Assembly (NCBI RefSeq): GCF_012489685.1
Contig: NC_080042.1
Span: 41,530,066-41,594,065 of the forward strand
DNA: 64,000 nt
From: Lotus japonicus
Lineage: Eukaryota > Streptophyta > Magnoliopsida > Fabales > Fabaceae
Direction: 5' to 3'
Shown here: piece by piece, positions 35,501-48,371 of the stretch
Position numbering within the stretch: position 1 is the stretch's first letter
Layout of the letters: each line of letters opens with the position of its first letter
The notes under the pieces: model-generated
Seen by the model: the letters and a program-made list of their open reading frames with translations, nothing else
What the model was told of the DNA's origin: nothing
Database searches by the model: none
Made by a program: the position numbers and the translations under genes

Positions 35501-37574
35501 TTGAACAATATATTGTGTTTAAACTTCAGTTGGGCCACAAAGATGATTTTGATTGTTAGGGAGGAACATATCCAATCAAATGCTCCATTTTGGACTCTTT
35601 ATCCTTTTCTACATCTCAAATTCTTTCTACCACTTCTCCATTTACAATTAGTTTTTATTGACCTCAACACACTCGGATCTCATTCATTAAACAATATATT
35701 GTGTTTAAACTTCAGTTGGGCCAAAAAGATGATTTTGATTGTTTGGGAGAACATATCCAATCAAATGCTCCATTTAGGACTCTTTATCCTTTTCTACATC
35801 TCAACTTCTTTCTGCCACTTCTCCATTTACAATAAGTTTTTATTGAGCTCAACACACTCGTCTCGCATTCATTGAACAATATATTGTGTATAAACTTCAG
35901 TTGGGCCAAAAGATGATTTTGATAGTTTGAGAGGAACATATCCAATCAAATGCTACATTTAGGACTCTTATCCTGTTCTACATCACAACTTTTTTATTTC
36001 CACTTCTCCATTTCTAATATGTTTTTATTGTGCTAAACACACTCGTCTCTCATTCAGTGAACAATATATTGGGTTTAAACTTTAGTTGGGCCACAGACAT
36101 GATTTTGATTGTTATGGAGGAAAGTATCGAATCAAAAGCTCCATTAAGACCTCTAAATCCCTTGGCACATGTCAACTTCTTTCTTTCAACTTCTCCAGTT
36201 GTCTTAAGTTTTTATTGATCTCTACACACTCGCATCTTATTCATAGGAGGAATATCTTGAGTTTAATCTCGAGTTTTGCCAAAGAGAAGATTTTGATAGT
36301 TCTGGAGGAATATATCTGCTTACAAACTCCATTAAGGCCTCTTTATCCCTTTCTACATCTCAGCTTCATTCTGTCAAGTTCTCCATTTGTAGTAAGATTT
36401 TATTGAGCTCTACACACTCTTCTCTCATTCATTAGAGGTATATCTTGATTTTAGACTTCATTTGTGCTAAAGAGAAGATTTTGATTGTTAGGGAGGAACT
36501 TATCCAGTCAAAAGCTCTTTTAAGGCCTTTTTATCTCTTTCCACATCTCAACTTCTTTCTGTTAAGTTCTCAATTTGTAGTAAGTTTTCATTGAGAGCTC
36601 AACACACTCGTTTCTCATTCATTGAACAATATATTGTGTTTAAACTTCAGTTGGGCCAAAGAAAAGATTTAATTGGTATGGAGGAACGTATCCACTCAAA
36701 AGCTCCATCAAGGCCTCTTTATCCCTTTCTACATCTCAACTTTTTTAGTCAACTTCTCCATTTCTCATAAGTTTTTATTGAGCTCAACACACTCGTCTCT
36801 CATTCATTGAACAATATATTGTGTTTAAAGGTCAGTTGGGCTACAAAGATGATTTTGATTGTTAGGGAGGAACATATCCAATCAAATGCTCCATTTTTGA
36901 CTCTTTATCCTTTTCTACATCTCAAATTCTTTCTACCACTTCTCCATTTACAATAAGTTTTTACTGACCTCAACACACTCGGCTCTCATTCATTAAACAA
37001 TATATTGTGTTTAAACTTCAGTTGGGCCATAAAAATAATTTTGATTGTTTGGGAGGAATATATCCAATCAAATGCTCCATTTAGGACTCTTTATCCTTTT
37101 CTACATCTCAACTTCTTTCTTCCACTTCTCCATTTACAATAAGTTTTTATTGAGCTCAACAGAATCGTCTCTAATTCATTGAACAATATATTGTGTTTAA
37201 ACTTCAGTTGGGCCACAGACATAATTTAGATTGATATGGAGGAAAGTATCGAATCAAAAGCTCGATTAAGACCTCTAAATCCCTTTCTACTTCTCATCTT
37301 CTTTCTGTCAACTTCTCCGGGTGTGTTAAGTTTTTATTGCGCTTTACACACTCTTCTCTCATTCATTGGAGGAATATCTGGAGTTTAATCTCGAGTTGTG
37401 CCAAAGAGAAGATTTTGATTGTTAGGGAGAAACTTATCCAGTCAAAAGCTCTATTAAGGCCTCTCTATCCCTTTCCACATCTCAGCTTCTATCTGTCAAG
37501 TTCTCCAGTTTTAGTAAGTTTTTATCGAGCTCTAAACATTCGTCTCTCATTCATTGGAGGAATATCTTGAGTTT
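29504..37574. repeat. 186-bp satellite, block 1 (about 43 monomers)
   Basis: A recurring TTTTTATTGAGCTC motif spaces at 186, 186 and 185 bp (for example 30606, 30792, 30978). Each monomer carries CTCATTCATTG, TTAAACTTCAGTTGGGCC and a pyrimidine-rich half. Several monomer types alternate. One marked type recurs at 31231, 32725, 34221 and 37209, that is 1494, 1496 and 2x1494 bp, giving an 8-monomer higher-order unit with some irregularity. The only long reading frames are repeats of themselves. The right end is the target site of solo LTR F. Confidence 0.97.
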
Positions 37575-38580
37575 TGTAACACCCCGATTTCCAGGTGTCA
37601 CTTTAATAACCAAAAATAAACTTTACGCGGAAAACAGGTAATTTTTTTTTTTGATTGTTTCCTTTTAATAAAAGCAATAAAGAAATAAAGACAAAGCCCA
37701 ACAACTAAACTAACCGATAAACAACATATACAAAGGTACAGCCTCTGCTGCACTATCCCGTCATGCGCACACGCAGTGACTCCAAGGTAGCGTGCCTGTA
37801 GGCGAATATATACAAACCAGAACTGTACGCAAAAGCATCAAATATACCACTATCCAAGAGAAAGTCGGCCTCAAAATGGCCTCAACCCAAGACCCCTATA
37901 GTCCGACAGACTCTCTGTGATCCTCAGCAAGAGAACCACACAAAAAGCCATATATCGGGAACCTACCCGGTCCCAAAAGTAAGACGAATCAGAGCTATGA
38001 CAGTGACAACCAACTCAAAAGACTCTAACCACCCATATCCCACACTACTATTATCGACTCTCCCTCGATCAGCCATGAAGTCCGGGTCCTCGTCGAAAGC
38101 TTCAGTAATAGACATTTCGCTCCGGGTCTTTCCCGCACAACGAATCATCACGAACCGGCTGACAGACGCCTGGCAGCAGGCCGACCGCCCAAACACAAAC
38201 ATACAAACAAAGCCAAGGTGCTAGGGTCAACTTACAGAATACAATTGATATACAATCAACATGCGATAAAGGGGGTATATATATATGTTGTATATATACA
38301 TATAAGTTATGTATTTTATCAACTCCCTAATACAATTCAATCATCAAAACACATAACGATGTTTATCAACATCAAATCATCAATATCTCAGCAGATGTAG
38401 TTAGAGTGCATGATATGTCAATGCAACGTCAATTAAGAAGGTTCCGGAAGAAATAGGTTGGGCACGATCGAGTCGGTCCTAGCACTAGCATTGTGCCGAC
38501 CATAACCCTCGGGTGTCACTTACAACCTTGACATAGTCGGATCAGTCCTAACCCTGCGGGTCGACTTTTCCCTCCAACGA

Positions 38581-38780
38581 ATGCCCGAGTTACCCGAAGG
38601 CATGCTGTACCCGAAGGTATATACTGTACCCGAAGGTATATAGATATACTGTACCCGAAGGTATATAGATATATTGTACCCGAAGGTATATACTGTACCC
38701 GAAGGTATATAGATATACTGTACCCGAAGGTATATACTGTACCCGAAGGTATATAGATATACTGTACCCGAAGGTATATG
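38581..38780 (-). repeat. Stem-loop array with TGTACCCGAAG loop in LTR F
   Basis: Eight copies of TGTACCCGAAGGTATATA start at about 38605, 38624, 38649, 38674, 38693, 38718, 38737 and 38762 (steps of 19 or 25 bp). Each is flanked by TATAC and GTATA arms, sometimes extended to ATATAC/GTATAT. A degenerate first unit at 38581-38602 uses arms ATGCC/GGCAT. TA-rich sequence also lies at 38276-38306. Confidence 0.8.
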
Positions 38781-38908
38781 TCGATTCGGCGACAAAAGAC
38801 AATTATTTATGAAAGGAGTGCGATCACCCTTGATGACTTCTTGAGTCATCTGACTCATCCAATCTCGATGGTCAAAAACTGCTCCGACCCAAACTCAAAA
38901 CAACCCAA

Positions 38909-39061
38909 GAGTTAGTGTCGGTCAATACAACACAACTCCACCAACAAGATTACACGAGGGTCTAGTGTCGGTCAATACAACACAGCCCAAACAACAAGAG
39001 CACTAGGTGTCGGTCAATACAACACGGCTCCACAACACTCCCCAAGAGTACTAACGTACTC
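38909..39061 (-). repeat. Stem-loop array with CGGTCAATACA loop in LTR F
   Basis: Three units share GTGT-CGGTCAATACA-ACAC with outer arms that vary together: GAGTT/AACTC, GGG/CCC and GAGC/GCTC. They are followed by a separate hairpin GAGTAC-taac-GTACTC at 39046-39061. Confidence 0.75.
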
Positions 39062-40507
39062 GGTGACTTTCAATCATCACCATAGCTCACCTTAGTGGCT
39101 TTCCCAATTCCGATAACTCTCCAAACCCACAACAAAGGTCGACTTTTCCCCGCCTTTCGTAAATATTTTTCCCCTTCAGTTCTCCTATGCTTAAACGTTA
39201 ATAAAAATGATTTCAATTCAAATTAGTCAAATTATGAGTTTATTTCTCAAAGTCTAAGTTTCCCAAGTCTTTATTTTTCGAAAGCTCTATCATTCTAAGT
39301 TTCCAAAAATCAACCACCCAAAATACATTTCCCGGGGAAAGTCTAAGAATTCCAACGAATCCCAACAAATGGCTAAGTCTCAAACCCCACATTCGGACTT
39401 GCCTAGGGTTGTTCATCCAACCCGAAATGTCAAAGATCACCAGGTCAATGAACCTCCACTCCGAAGTTGCGTCAAAACGCTCAATTCAACACATCATCAA
39501 TATCATAAGTTATGAAAACAATCATAACAATAAATCATCATCATAAACAACATCAGATAAAGCATAAGTCGAATTTATCGACGCCTATCATGCAATCATA
39601 GCTAAATATAGCAAGTTGCCCTAACCTCGAGCTGTTCCAGCTTCACAAACAAAGTTCTCCTCAAACAATTGCTCTGAGTATTCCAAAGTTCCTTCAACTG
39701 AACCTCGGAGGAAAACAAAGCAGAAACCAAACAAAATCGATTAGTTCGATCGCAAAACAATACATAAACGATAGACAAAGCATTAAAGCTTCAGAATACG
39801 ACAATCGGGTACGAAAGGACAAGTTTTCGAAAACAAAAAACTCCCCCCCCCCTTAGGAAATAGCCCACGGCCATAAGGAGAAAAGGGCTTCGGCTCTTTT
39901 TCTTCGATCAAATCAATTCACAAGGTAGTTTTAGGGTAAAACTAAGGCAAAGAAACTGTCGGAACAATTTTCGGACAATCGGGCCGAAATACAACTATCC
40001 AGGGGCATTTTGGTCCAAAATAAAGGCTCAAAACTTCAAAGTTATCAGTTCTGAAAACAAATTTGACAGCAATGATCCTCATGACATCCGTGACAACAAA
40101 TCCTAAAGGCACGAAGTCAGATTAAGTCTTTTCGACAATAAAGTTTCGAAATGTGAGACAAAAAGGGTTTTGAAACAGTTTTTCAGATCCTGGACAACTG
40201 GATCACAATCAGCGTTTACTGACAGAGGTTTTAGACTCAGGGGAACGTAAGGAACATAACCCAACCAAGAAATCGAAGAAATCGAACCATTTTAGAAAAA
40301 GCTCAAAACTGTGAGCACAGAAACGACTTTAGAAACGCAACAGAAACAACAATCAGAGGTAGGAATCGTGTTAGTTACCTCGATACCTAGAAGTAGGGAC
40401 GAACTGCGCGAAGATTGGTCAAGTTTTCGCGAAAATCTCCTCCCCCCTTGCTCTCCACGAAATTCAGCCACAATAGGAAGAAAATGAAGGAATTTTTGCT
40501 TTTTGAG

Positions 40508-40518
40508 CTATTTATAGG
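40508..40518 (-). promoter_or_regulatory. TATA box of LTR F
   Basis: Minus strand CCTATAAATAG, as in LTRs B and H. It shows LTR F is read on the minus strand. Confidence 0.65.
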
Positions 40519-41207
40519 CAGGCGAAATCGCGGGAAAATGAAAATTTCGCGATTCCAATTTTTGCAGCACGATCACCGTGGAATTCTAAGAGAGATTCTG
40601 GCGTCAGAATTCCAGAACTCAAAACAAATATCTAAGATTTAGGAAAAACGATATCCAAAACGCCAAAAGCGGTGTAAGTTAGTCTGTCCCGAAAAACTAC
40701 TTTTTGCTGTGATGCTCAGACGACAAAACTTCCAACAGAAGAAAGATTGGAAATGTCGAAACAAGTTTGGCAACGCGGACGGAATCTTCGTTAGAAGTTC
40801 CGAATAGAAAAAGTCTTCATCCTTCGCTCAAAACTGAGGTTTCGAAGCAAAGAAATTAGCGTCGGCGGACATCCAAAAAGTAAATACTATCGTGCGTACA
40901 GTCCAGAGTTCCGAAATGAAATGCTGGACGAAGGAAAAATAAAGAGAATCTTTAAATTTTCCAAGAATTCGAAATATCGCCTAAACATTGCTTTAAAAGC
41001 GAAATTAGCCTATTCTGGACATGCTCGCCATAAGGCAGGTGTGCAGACGACTCGCACTAGCTCCGAAAGAAACAACGCCACATTCCTCGAGCAATTCCTG
41101 AACTTTCTTCTTCATTAATCTTTCTCAAATATCAAACTCCTGTCACACTTACACTGATTCCACGCGTGAGTCGGAAATTAACTTGTTCCGAAAATCCGGG
41201 TCTTACA

Positions 41208-44200
41208 AGTTTAAACTTCAGTTGGGCCAAAGAGAAGATTTAATTGTTATGGAGGAACGTATCCACTCAAAAGCTCCATCAAGCCCTCTTATCCCTTTCA
41301 ACATCTCAACTTATTTTAGTCAACTTCTCCATTTCTCATGAGTTTTTATTTAGCTCAACAGAATCGTCTCTAATTCATTGAACAACTTCTCCATTTCATT
41401 GAACTTTAGTTGGGCCACAGACATGATTTTGATTGTTATGGAGGAAAGTATCGAATCAAAAGCTCCATTAAGACCTCTATATCCCTTTCTACATGTCAAC
41501 TTCTTTCTTTCAACTTCTCCGGTTGTGTTAAGTTTTTATTGAGCTCTACTCACTCGTCTCTCATTCATTGGAGGAATATCTTGAGTTTAATCTCGATTTT
41601 TGCCAAAGAGAAGATTTTGATATTTATGGAGGAATATATCAGCATAAAAGCTCCATTATAGCCTCTTTATCCCTTTCTGCATCTCAGCTTCTTTCTGTCA
41701 AGTTCTCCATTTGTAGTAAGTTTTTATTGAGCTCTACACACTCTTTTCTCATTCATTGGAGGAATATCTTGATTTTAAACTTCATTTTTGCTAAAGAGAA
41801 GATTTTGATTGTTAGGGAGAAACTTATCCAGTCAAAAGCTCTATTAAGGCCTCTCTATCCCTTTCCACATCTCAGCTTCTATCTGTCAAGTTCTTCATTT
41901 TTAGTAAGTTTTTATCGAGCTCTACACAATCGTCGCTCATTCATTGGAGGAATATCTTGAGTTTAAACTTCAGTTGGGCCAAAGAGAAGATTTAATTGTT
42001 ATGGATGAACGTATCCACTCAAATGCTCCATCAAGGCCTCTTTATCCCTTTCTACATCTAAACTTTTTTAGTCAACTTCTCCATTTCTCATAAGTTTTTA
42101 TTGAGCTCAACACACTCGTCTCTCATTCATTGAACAATATATTGTGTTTAAACTTCAGTTGGGCCACAAAGATGATTTTGATTGTTAGGGAGGAACATAT
42201 CCAGTCAAATGCTCCATTTTTTATTCTTTATCCTTTTCTACATCTCAAATTATTTCTACCACTTCTCCATTTACAATTAGTTTTTATTGACCTCAACACA
42301 CTCGGCTCTCATTCATTAAACAATATATTGTGTTTAAACTTCAGTTGGGCCAAAAAGATAATTTTGATTGTTTGGGAGGAACATATCCAATCAAATGCTC
42401 CATTTAGAACTCTTTATCCTTTTCTACATCTCAACTTCTTTCTTCCACTTCTCCATTTAAAATAAGTTTTTATTGAACTCAACAGAATCGTCTCTAATTC
42501 ATTGAACAATATATTGTGTTTAAACTTCAGTTGGGCCAAAGAGAAGATTAAATTGTTATGGAGGAACGTATCCAATCAAAAGCTCCATCAAGGTCTTTTT
42601 ATCCCTTTCTTTATCTCAACTTTTTTTAGTCAACTTCCCCATTTCTCATAAGTTTTTATTGAGCTCAACACACTCGTCTCGCATTCATTGAACAATATAT
42701 TGTGTATAAACTTCAGTTGGGCCAAAAGATGATTTTGATTGTTTGAGAGGAACATATCCAATCAAATGCTACATTTAGGACTCTTATCCTGTTCTACATC
42801 ACAACTTTTTTATTTCCACTTCTCCATTTCTAATATGTTTTTATTGTGCTCAACACACTCGTCTCTCATTCATTGAACAATATATTGGGTTTAAACTTTA
42901 GTTGGGCCACAGACATGATTTTGATTGTTATGGAGGAAAGTATCGAATCAAAAGCTCCATTAAGACCTCTAAATCCCTTTCTACATGTCAACTTCTTTCT
43001 TTCAACTTCTCCAGTTGTCTTAAGTTTTTATTGATCTCTACACACTCGCCTCTTATTCATAGGAGGAATATCTTGAGTTTAATCTCGAGTTTTGCCAAAG
43101 AGAAGATTTTGATATTTATGGAGGAATATATCAGAATAAAAGCTCCATTATAGCCTCTTTATCCCTTTCTGCATCTCAGCTTCTTTCTGTCAAGTTCTCC
43201 ATTTGTAGTAAGTTTTTCTTGAGCTCTACACACTCTTTTCTCATTCATTGGAGGAATATCTTGATTTTAAACTTCATTTTTGCTAAAGAGAAGATTTTGA
43301 TTGTTAGGGAGAAACTTATCCAGTCAAAAGCTCTATTAAGGCATTTTTATCTCTTTCCACATCTCAACTTCTTTCTGTTAAGTTCTCAATTTGTAGTAAG
43401 TTTTCATTGAGAGCTCAACACACTCGTTTCTCATTCATTGAACATTATATTGTGTTTAAACTTCAGTTGGGCCAAAGAAAAGATTTAATTGTTATGAAGG
43501 AACGTATCCACTCAAAAGCTCCATCAAGGCCTCTTTATCCCTTTCTACATCTCAACTTTTTTGGTCAACTTCTCCATTTCTCATAAGTTTTTATTGAGCT
43601 CAACACACTCGTCTCTCATTCATTGAACAATATATTGTGTTTAAACTTCAGTTGGGCCACAAAGATGATTTTGATTGTTAGGGAGGAACATATCCAGTCA
43701 AATGCTCCATTTTTTATTCTTTATCCTTTTCTACATCTCAAATTATTTCTACCACTTCTCCATTTACAATAAGTTTTTATTGACCTCAACACACTCGGCT
43801 CTCATTCATTAAACAATATATTGTGTTTAAACTTCAGTTGGGCCAAAAAGATAATTTTGATTGTTTGGGAGGAACATATCCAATCAAATGCTCCATTTAG
43901 AACTCTTTATCCTTTTCTACATCTCAACTTCTATCTTCCACTTCTCCATTGAAAATAAGTTTTTATTGAACTCAACAGAATCGTCTCTAATTCATTGAAC
44001 AATATATTGTGTTTAAACATCAGTTGGGCCAAAGAGAAGATTAAATTGTTATGGAGGAACGTATCCAATAAAAAGCTCCATCAAGGTCTCTTTATCCCTT
44101 TCTTTATCTCAACTTTTTTTAGTCAACTTCCCCATTTCTCATAAGTTTTTATTGAGCTCAACACACTCGTCTCGCATTCATTGAACAATATATTGTGTAT

Positions 44201-44669
44201 AAACTTCAGTTGGGCCAAAAGATGATTTTGATTGTTTGAGAGGAACATATCCAATCAAATGCTACATTTAGGACTCTTTTCCTGTTCTACATCACAACTT
44301 TTTTATTTCCACTTCTCCATTTCTAATATGTATTTATTGTGCTCAACACACTCGTCTCTCATTCATTGAACAATATATTGGGTTTAAACTTTAGTTGGGC
44401 CACAGACATGATTTTGATTGTTATGGAGGAAAGTATCAAATCAAAAGCTCCATTAAGACCTCTAAATCCTTTTCTACATGTCAACTTCTTTCTTTCAACT
44501 TCTCCAGTTGTCTTAAGTTTTTATTGATCTCTACACACTCGCCTCTTATTCATAGGAGGAATATCTTGAGTTTAATCTCGAGTTTTGCCAAAGAGAAGAT
44601 TTTGATATTTATGGAGGAATATATCAGCATAAAAGCTCCATTATAGCCTCTTTATCCCTTTCTGCATCT
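41208..44669. repeat. 186-bp satellite, block 2 (about 18-19 monomers)
   Basis: Continues block 1 after F. A full 8-monomer unit runs from about 42902 to 44395 (1493 bp): eight distinguishable monomers, with the first type recurring at the end. The block stops at 44669 in CTGCATCT, where element E begins. Confidence 0.95.
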
Positions 44670-47600
44670 TCCTTGAGAACTTAGAAACTTCAAGCTTTGA
44701 TGGTCATAATGGATGACAAACTCTCTTGGCCACAAATAATGCTGCCAATTTTGCAAAGTTCTTACCAATGCATAAAGCTCCTTGTCATATGTGGGATAAT
44801 TCAACGCTGCTCCACTAAGCTTCTCACTAAAATATGCAATCGGTTTGGAATCCTGCATCAAAACAGCACCTATTCCAACACCAGAAGCATCACATTCAAT
44901 TTCAAAAGCTTTATCAAAATTAGGCAAACAAAGCAAAGGTGCATTGGTCAGCTTATCTTTCAAAGAATTAAAAGCATATTCATGCACATCATTCCACTTG
45001 AAAGTCACATTATTTTTAACAAGTTCATTCAAAGGTGCAGCAATGGAACTAAAGTTCCTCACAAACCTTCGATAAAAACTCGCTAAACCATGAAAACTTC
45101 TTACCTCATTAGCATTCTTAGGTGTAGGCCATTCTCTAATTGCCTTGACCTTCTCTTCATCAACAGAAACTCCTTTAGAACTTACAACAAAACCCAAAAA
45201 TACAACAGATTCCATGCCAGAAGAACACTTTTGAAGGTTGGCATACAACTTGTTCTCTTTTAAAACACCAAACACAGCATGTAAATGTTCAGCATGTTCA
45301 TCTAGGGATTTGCTGTAAATTAAAATGTCATCAAAGTAGACTACAACAAATTTCCCAATGAAAGAACGCAAAACATGGTTCATTAATCTCATGAATGTGC
45401 TAGGTGCATTAGTTAAGCCAAATGGCATCACTAACCACTCATATAAACCATATTTGGTTTTAAAAGCAGTTTTCCATTCATCACCTTCCTTCATGCGAAT
45501 TTGATGGTATCCACTTTTCAAATCAATTTTAGAAAACACACAAGAACCATGCAATTCATCAAGCATATCATCTAATCTAGGGATAGGATATCTATACTTT
45601 ACAGTGATTTTGTTTATGGCTCGGCAATCAACACACATGCGCCATGTTCCATCTTTCTTCGGAACTAAGATCACGGGAACAAAACAAGGACTGAGGCTCT
45701 CCCTCACAAATCCCTTTTGCAACAACTCATCCACTTGCTTTTGAATTTCCTTTGCTTCCACGGGACTCGTCCTATAAGCTGGCCTGTTTGGAAGTGAGGA
45801 ACCAGGAATAAAGTCAATTTGATGCTCAATACCTCTTAAAGGAGGCAATCCTTGTGGTACTTCTTCTGGAAAATTTTCAGCAAACTCCTGCAACAATGAA
45901 TTAATAGCACTAGGCAAAGAAGAGTTAAGATTGTTAGTGAAATAAACATCTTTGTACATGAGTACAAGCAATTTCTCCCTTGCTAACAATGCACTCTCAA
46001 CATCTCTTTTCTTGGCAAATGCACTTACTCTCTTATTTTTCTCTTCACTGCACTCATTTTTTTTCTTTTTCTTTCTTTTTCTCATTTTCATTTTTCTTAC
46101 TTTTTCTCTCTTTTTCTTGAATGCTCACTTTTTCTTCTCTCAACTTACACTCTTTTGCGATTCTAATTTGATCAGCATATGCTTCAGCAGGTTTGAGAGG
46201 TGTCAACACAATGGTGCGATTGTTCATGGTAAAGGTATAGGTATTTTTGTACCCATTATGATCAACATTTCTATCAGATTGCCATGGCCGCCCAAGAAGC
46301 AAGTGGCCCACATGCATAGGCACAACATCACAAAGAACCTCATCTTTGTATTTTCCAATGGAAAATGATACCAAAACCTGCTTAGTCACCCTTATGTCTC
46401 CACAATCATTGAGCCACTGAAGTCTATATGGATTAGGATGCTTTTTGGTTGGCAAGTTCAGTTTCTCGACCATCAAGGTGCTAGCAACATTAGTACAACT
46501 TCCACTGTCAATAACCATGCTACATACCTTTTCATTAATGAGGCACCTAGTATGGAAAATTTTATCACGTTGCTCCGCATCTTCATCTTCCTTAGGCTGT
46601 ATGCTAAGAGCACGCCTAGTAACAAGCAAATTTCCATGCACGGGTTCAGCCACTTCAACATCACTACAATCTTCTAACAGAGGCATTTCATCATCACTTG
46701 AGCTCACACTCTCTATGTCTCCATTATCCAGCAAAATCATTGCTCTTTTGTTTGGACACTCAGAAGCAATATGCCCAATTCCTTGGCATCTGAAACATTT
46801 TATATCACGTGATCGTGAAGAAGAATTCGTTTCAGATTTACCTTTAGAGGATGCCATAGTAGACTTGGCCTTCACATTTTCTTTAGGATGGGAAATGGCT
46901 TTATTATTCTTCCAATTTGACTTCCAAGAAGTGCTTGAGGATGATGAGAATTTGGAGGAGGTTTTGGACTTCAATTGCTTTTCCACCTGAACTGCTTTGT
47001 GCAACAAATCCTCCATCTCCACATAATATTGTAATTCCACCACATCAGCAATCTCCTTCTTTAAACCTCCAATAAACCTTGCCATAGTGGCTTCACGGTC
47101 TTCTTCTATATTGGCTCTCATCATAGCTATCTCCATCTCCTTGTAATAATCCTCCACACTCATAGAACCTTGGGTCAGACTTTGCAATTTTCGGTGCAAG
47201 TCTCTATGGTAATGGCTGGGGACAAATCTTCTTCTCATGACAGCCTTCATTTCTTCCCATGAGCGAATGGGTCTCTCTCCATTTCTGCGCCTGTTTATCA
47301 CAAATTGATCCCACCAAATACTAGCATAATTAGAAAATTCAACAACTGCCAATTTTACCTTTTTCTCCTCTGAATAATGATGGCAATCAAACACATGCTC
47401 CACCTTTCTCTCCCACTCCAATTACAGTTTAGGATCATTCTTTCCTTGAAATGTAGGGATCGTCATTTTGATACTATTCAAGTTATTGTCACTTCTTCTT
47501 CTTTCATGAGATCTTCCATCTGAATACTCCTCCTCGTCTTCCTCTTCATTGTTTCGCCTAGGAGGGGACCTAGACCTTGATGCTAAATCATCAAACCTTC

Positions 47601-47679
47601 TATTTAAGGCTGTGAATTGTTCTGTAACAGCTTTCACAAACAGCTTGAGATCAAATGCTCCTTCTTCGTCTCCACTCAT
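44670..47679 (-). pseudogene. Element E gag-protease-RT-RNase H (CRM clade), broken and 3'-truncated
   Basis: Start placed at MSGDEEG (47679), like element A. Gag is interrupted by a TAA at 47422-47424, then open through [11 protein letters not shown], one knuckle [14 protein letters not shown] and protease [10 protein letters not shown] to about 46060. In the Lys/Glu-rich A-tract linker near 46054-46091 the frame shifts. RT follows with [17 protein letters not shown] and [11 protein letters not shown]. RNase H ([21 protein letters not shown]) is cut at 44670, and the last few residues before the stop at 44652 are read from satellite. RNase H is incomplete and integrase is missing. Confidence 0.92.
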
Positions 47680-48357
47680 GATTATGTGCTGCCAAAAAAC
47701 ACAGTTAGTAATAAAATTCTCACTCACACAATCTCACGTGTTTACACTCAAAATATTTCAATCACTCGTGTTTCTCTCAATCTTTCGCTTTATTTTTTCC
47801 TCTAATGATCTCACAACTCTTGCATTTTACCACTCAGCTTCACCTTATGAGCTCTTAAATTAAGAACTTTAGGATGGTTCTACACAACAAGGAACAGCTA
47901 GAGTATGAAGATGATAACTTTAGCGATTTAAGGAAATGAGAGATTAGGAAGGACACACTAATTTTTTTTTAAGATAAATAGAAAACGAGAACAATGGCTG
48001 AGGTTTTTTTTTTTTTTTTTTGATTGCTGGAAAGAAACACACTTAAATTCTTCAGGACAACTCTTTTTTTTTTCTTTTTTTTTTGTAATACTTGTTTTTT
48101 TTCTTCTTTTTTTTTGTGCTTTTGGACCTGAACACTTCTTTTCTTTTTTTTTTTTGCACTTTTTTTTTCCAGCAAAATGCAAATCACAAAAGACAAAAAG
48201 AATGGTAACACACGAAAACTTCAAAAAAGATGATGAGAAGACAAGGGAAAGGATAATATGAGTAGGCTGTTTTTTTTTATATAGAATGAGAACAACAAAA
48301 AAAAAACGAAAAATAAAAACAAAATGGAGAAAAGAAACCTGGTTTTCAAGAGCCTAA
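47680..48357 (-). other. Leader of element E, low-complexity
   Basis: Between gag and PBS. Long T runs on the plus strand (about 48004-48025, 48064-48170), A runs on the minus strand. Lys-rich reading frames here are a result of the A tracts. No domain seen. Confidence 0.6.
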
Positions 48358-48369
48358 GCTCTGGTACCA
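48358..48369 (-). other. Primer binding site of element E
   Basis: Minus strand TGGTACCAGAGC, two bases from the LTR end. One base differs from the iMet PBS in element C. Confidence 0.85.
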
Positions 48370-48371
48370 AA

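Larger units (their letters stand above)
37575..41207 (-). mobile_element. Solo LTR F, 3633 bp, Tekay type, in satellite
   Basis: Plus-strand ends TGTAACACCCCG...CCGGGTCTTACA, flanked by AGTTT at 37570-37574 and 41208-41212, a perfect 5-bp target duplication inside a monomer. Removing F and one AGTTT restores a continuous monomer. It contains no gag or pol. TATA orientation (40508-40518) and similarity to LTR B place it on the minus strand. Most likely a full element reduced to one LTR by recombination between its two LTRs. Confidence 0.92.

Noticed and set aside
29680..37570. Many open frames of 60-134 codons across the satellite as possible genes.
   Set aside because: They are the same 62-codon frame of a tandem monomer with no domain, start context or codon signal; treated as satellite.
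38520..38858. A 112-codon minus-strand frame with YTFGYSIYLRVQ repeats.
   Set aside because: It is the translation of the hairpin minisatellite in LTR F; repeat periodicity explains it.
47958..48224. Lys-rich 80-88 codon frames in the leader of element E.
   Set aside because: They arise from A/T homopolymer runs in non-coding leader sequence.
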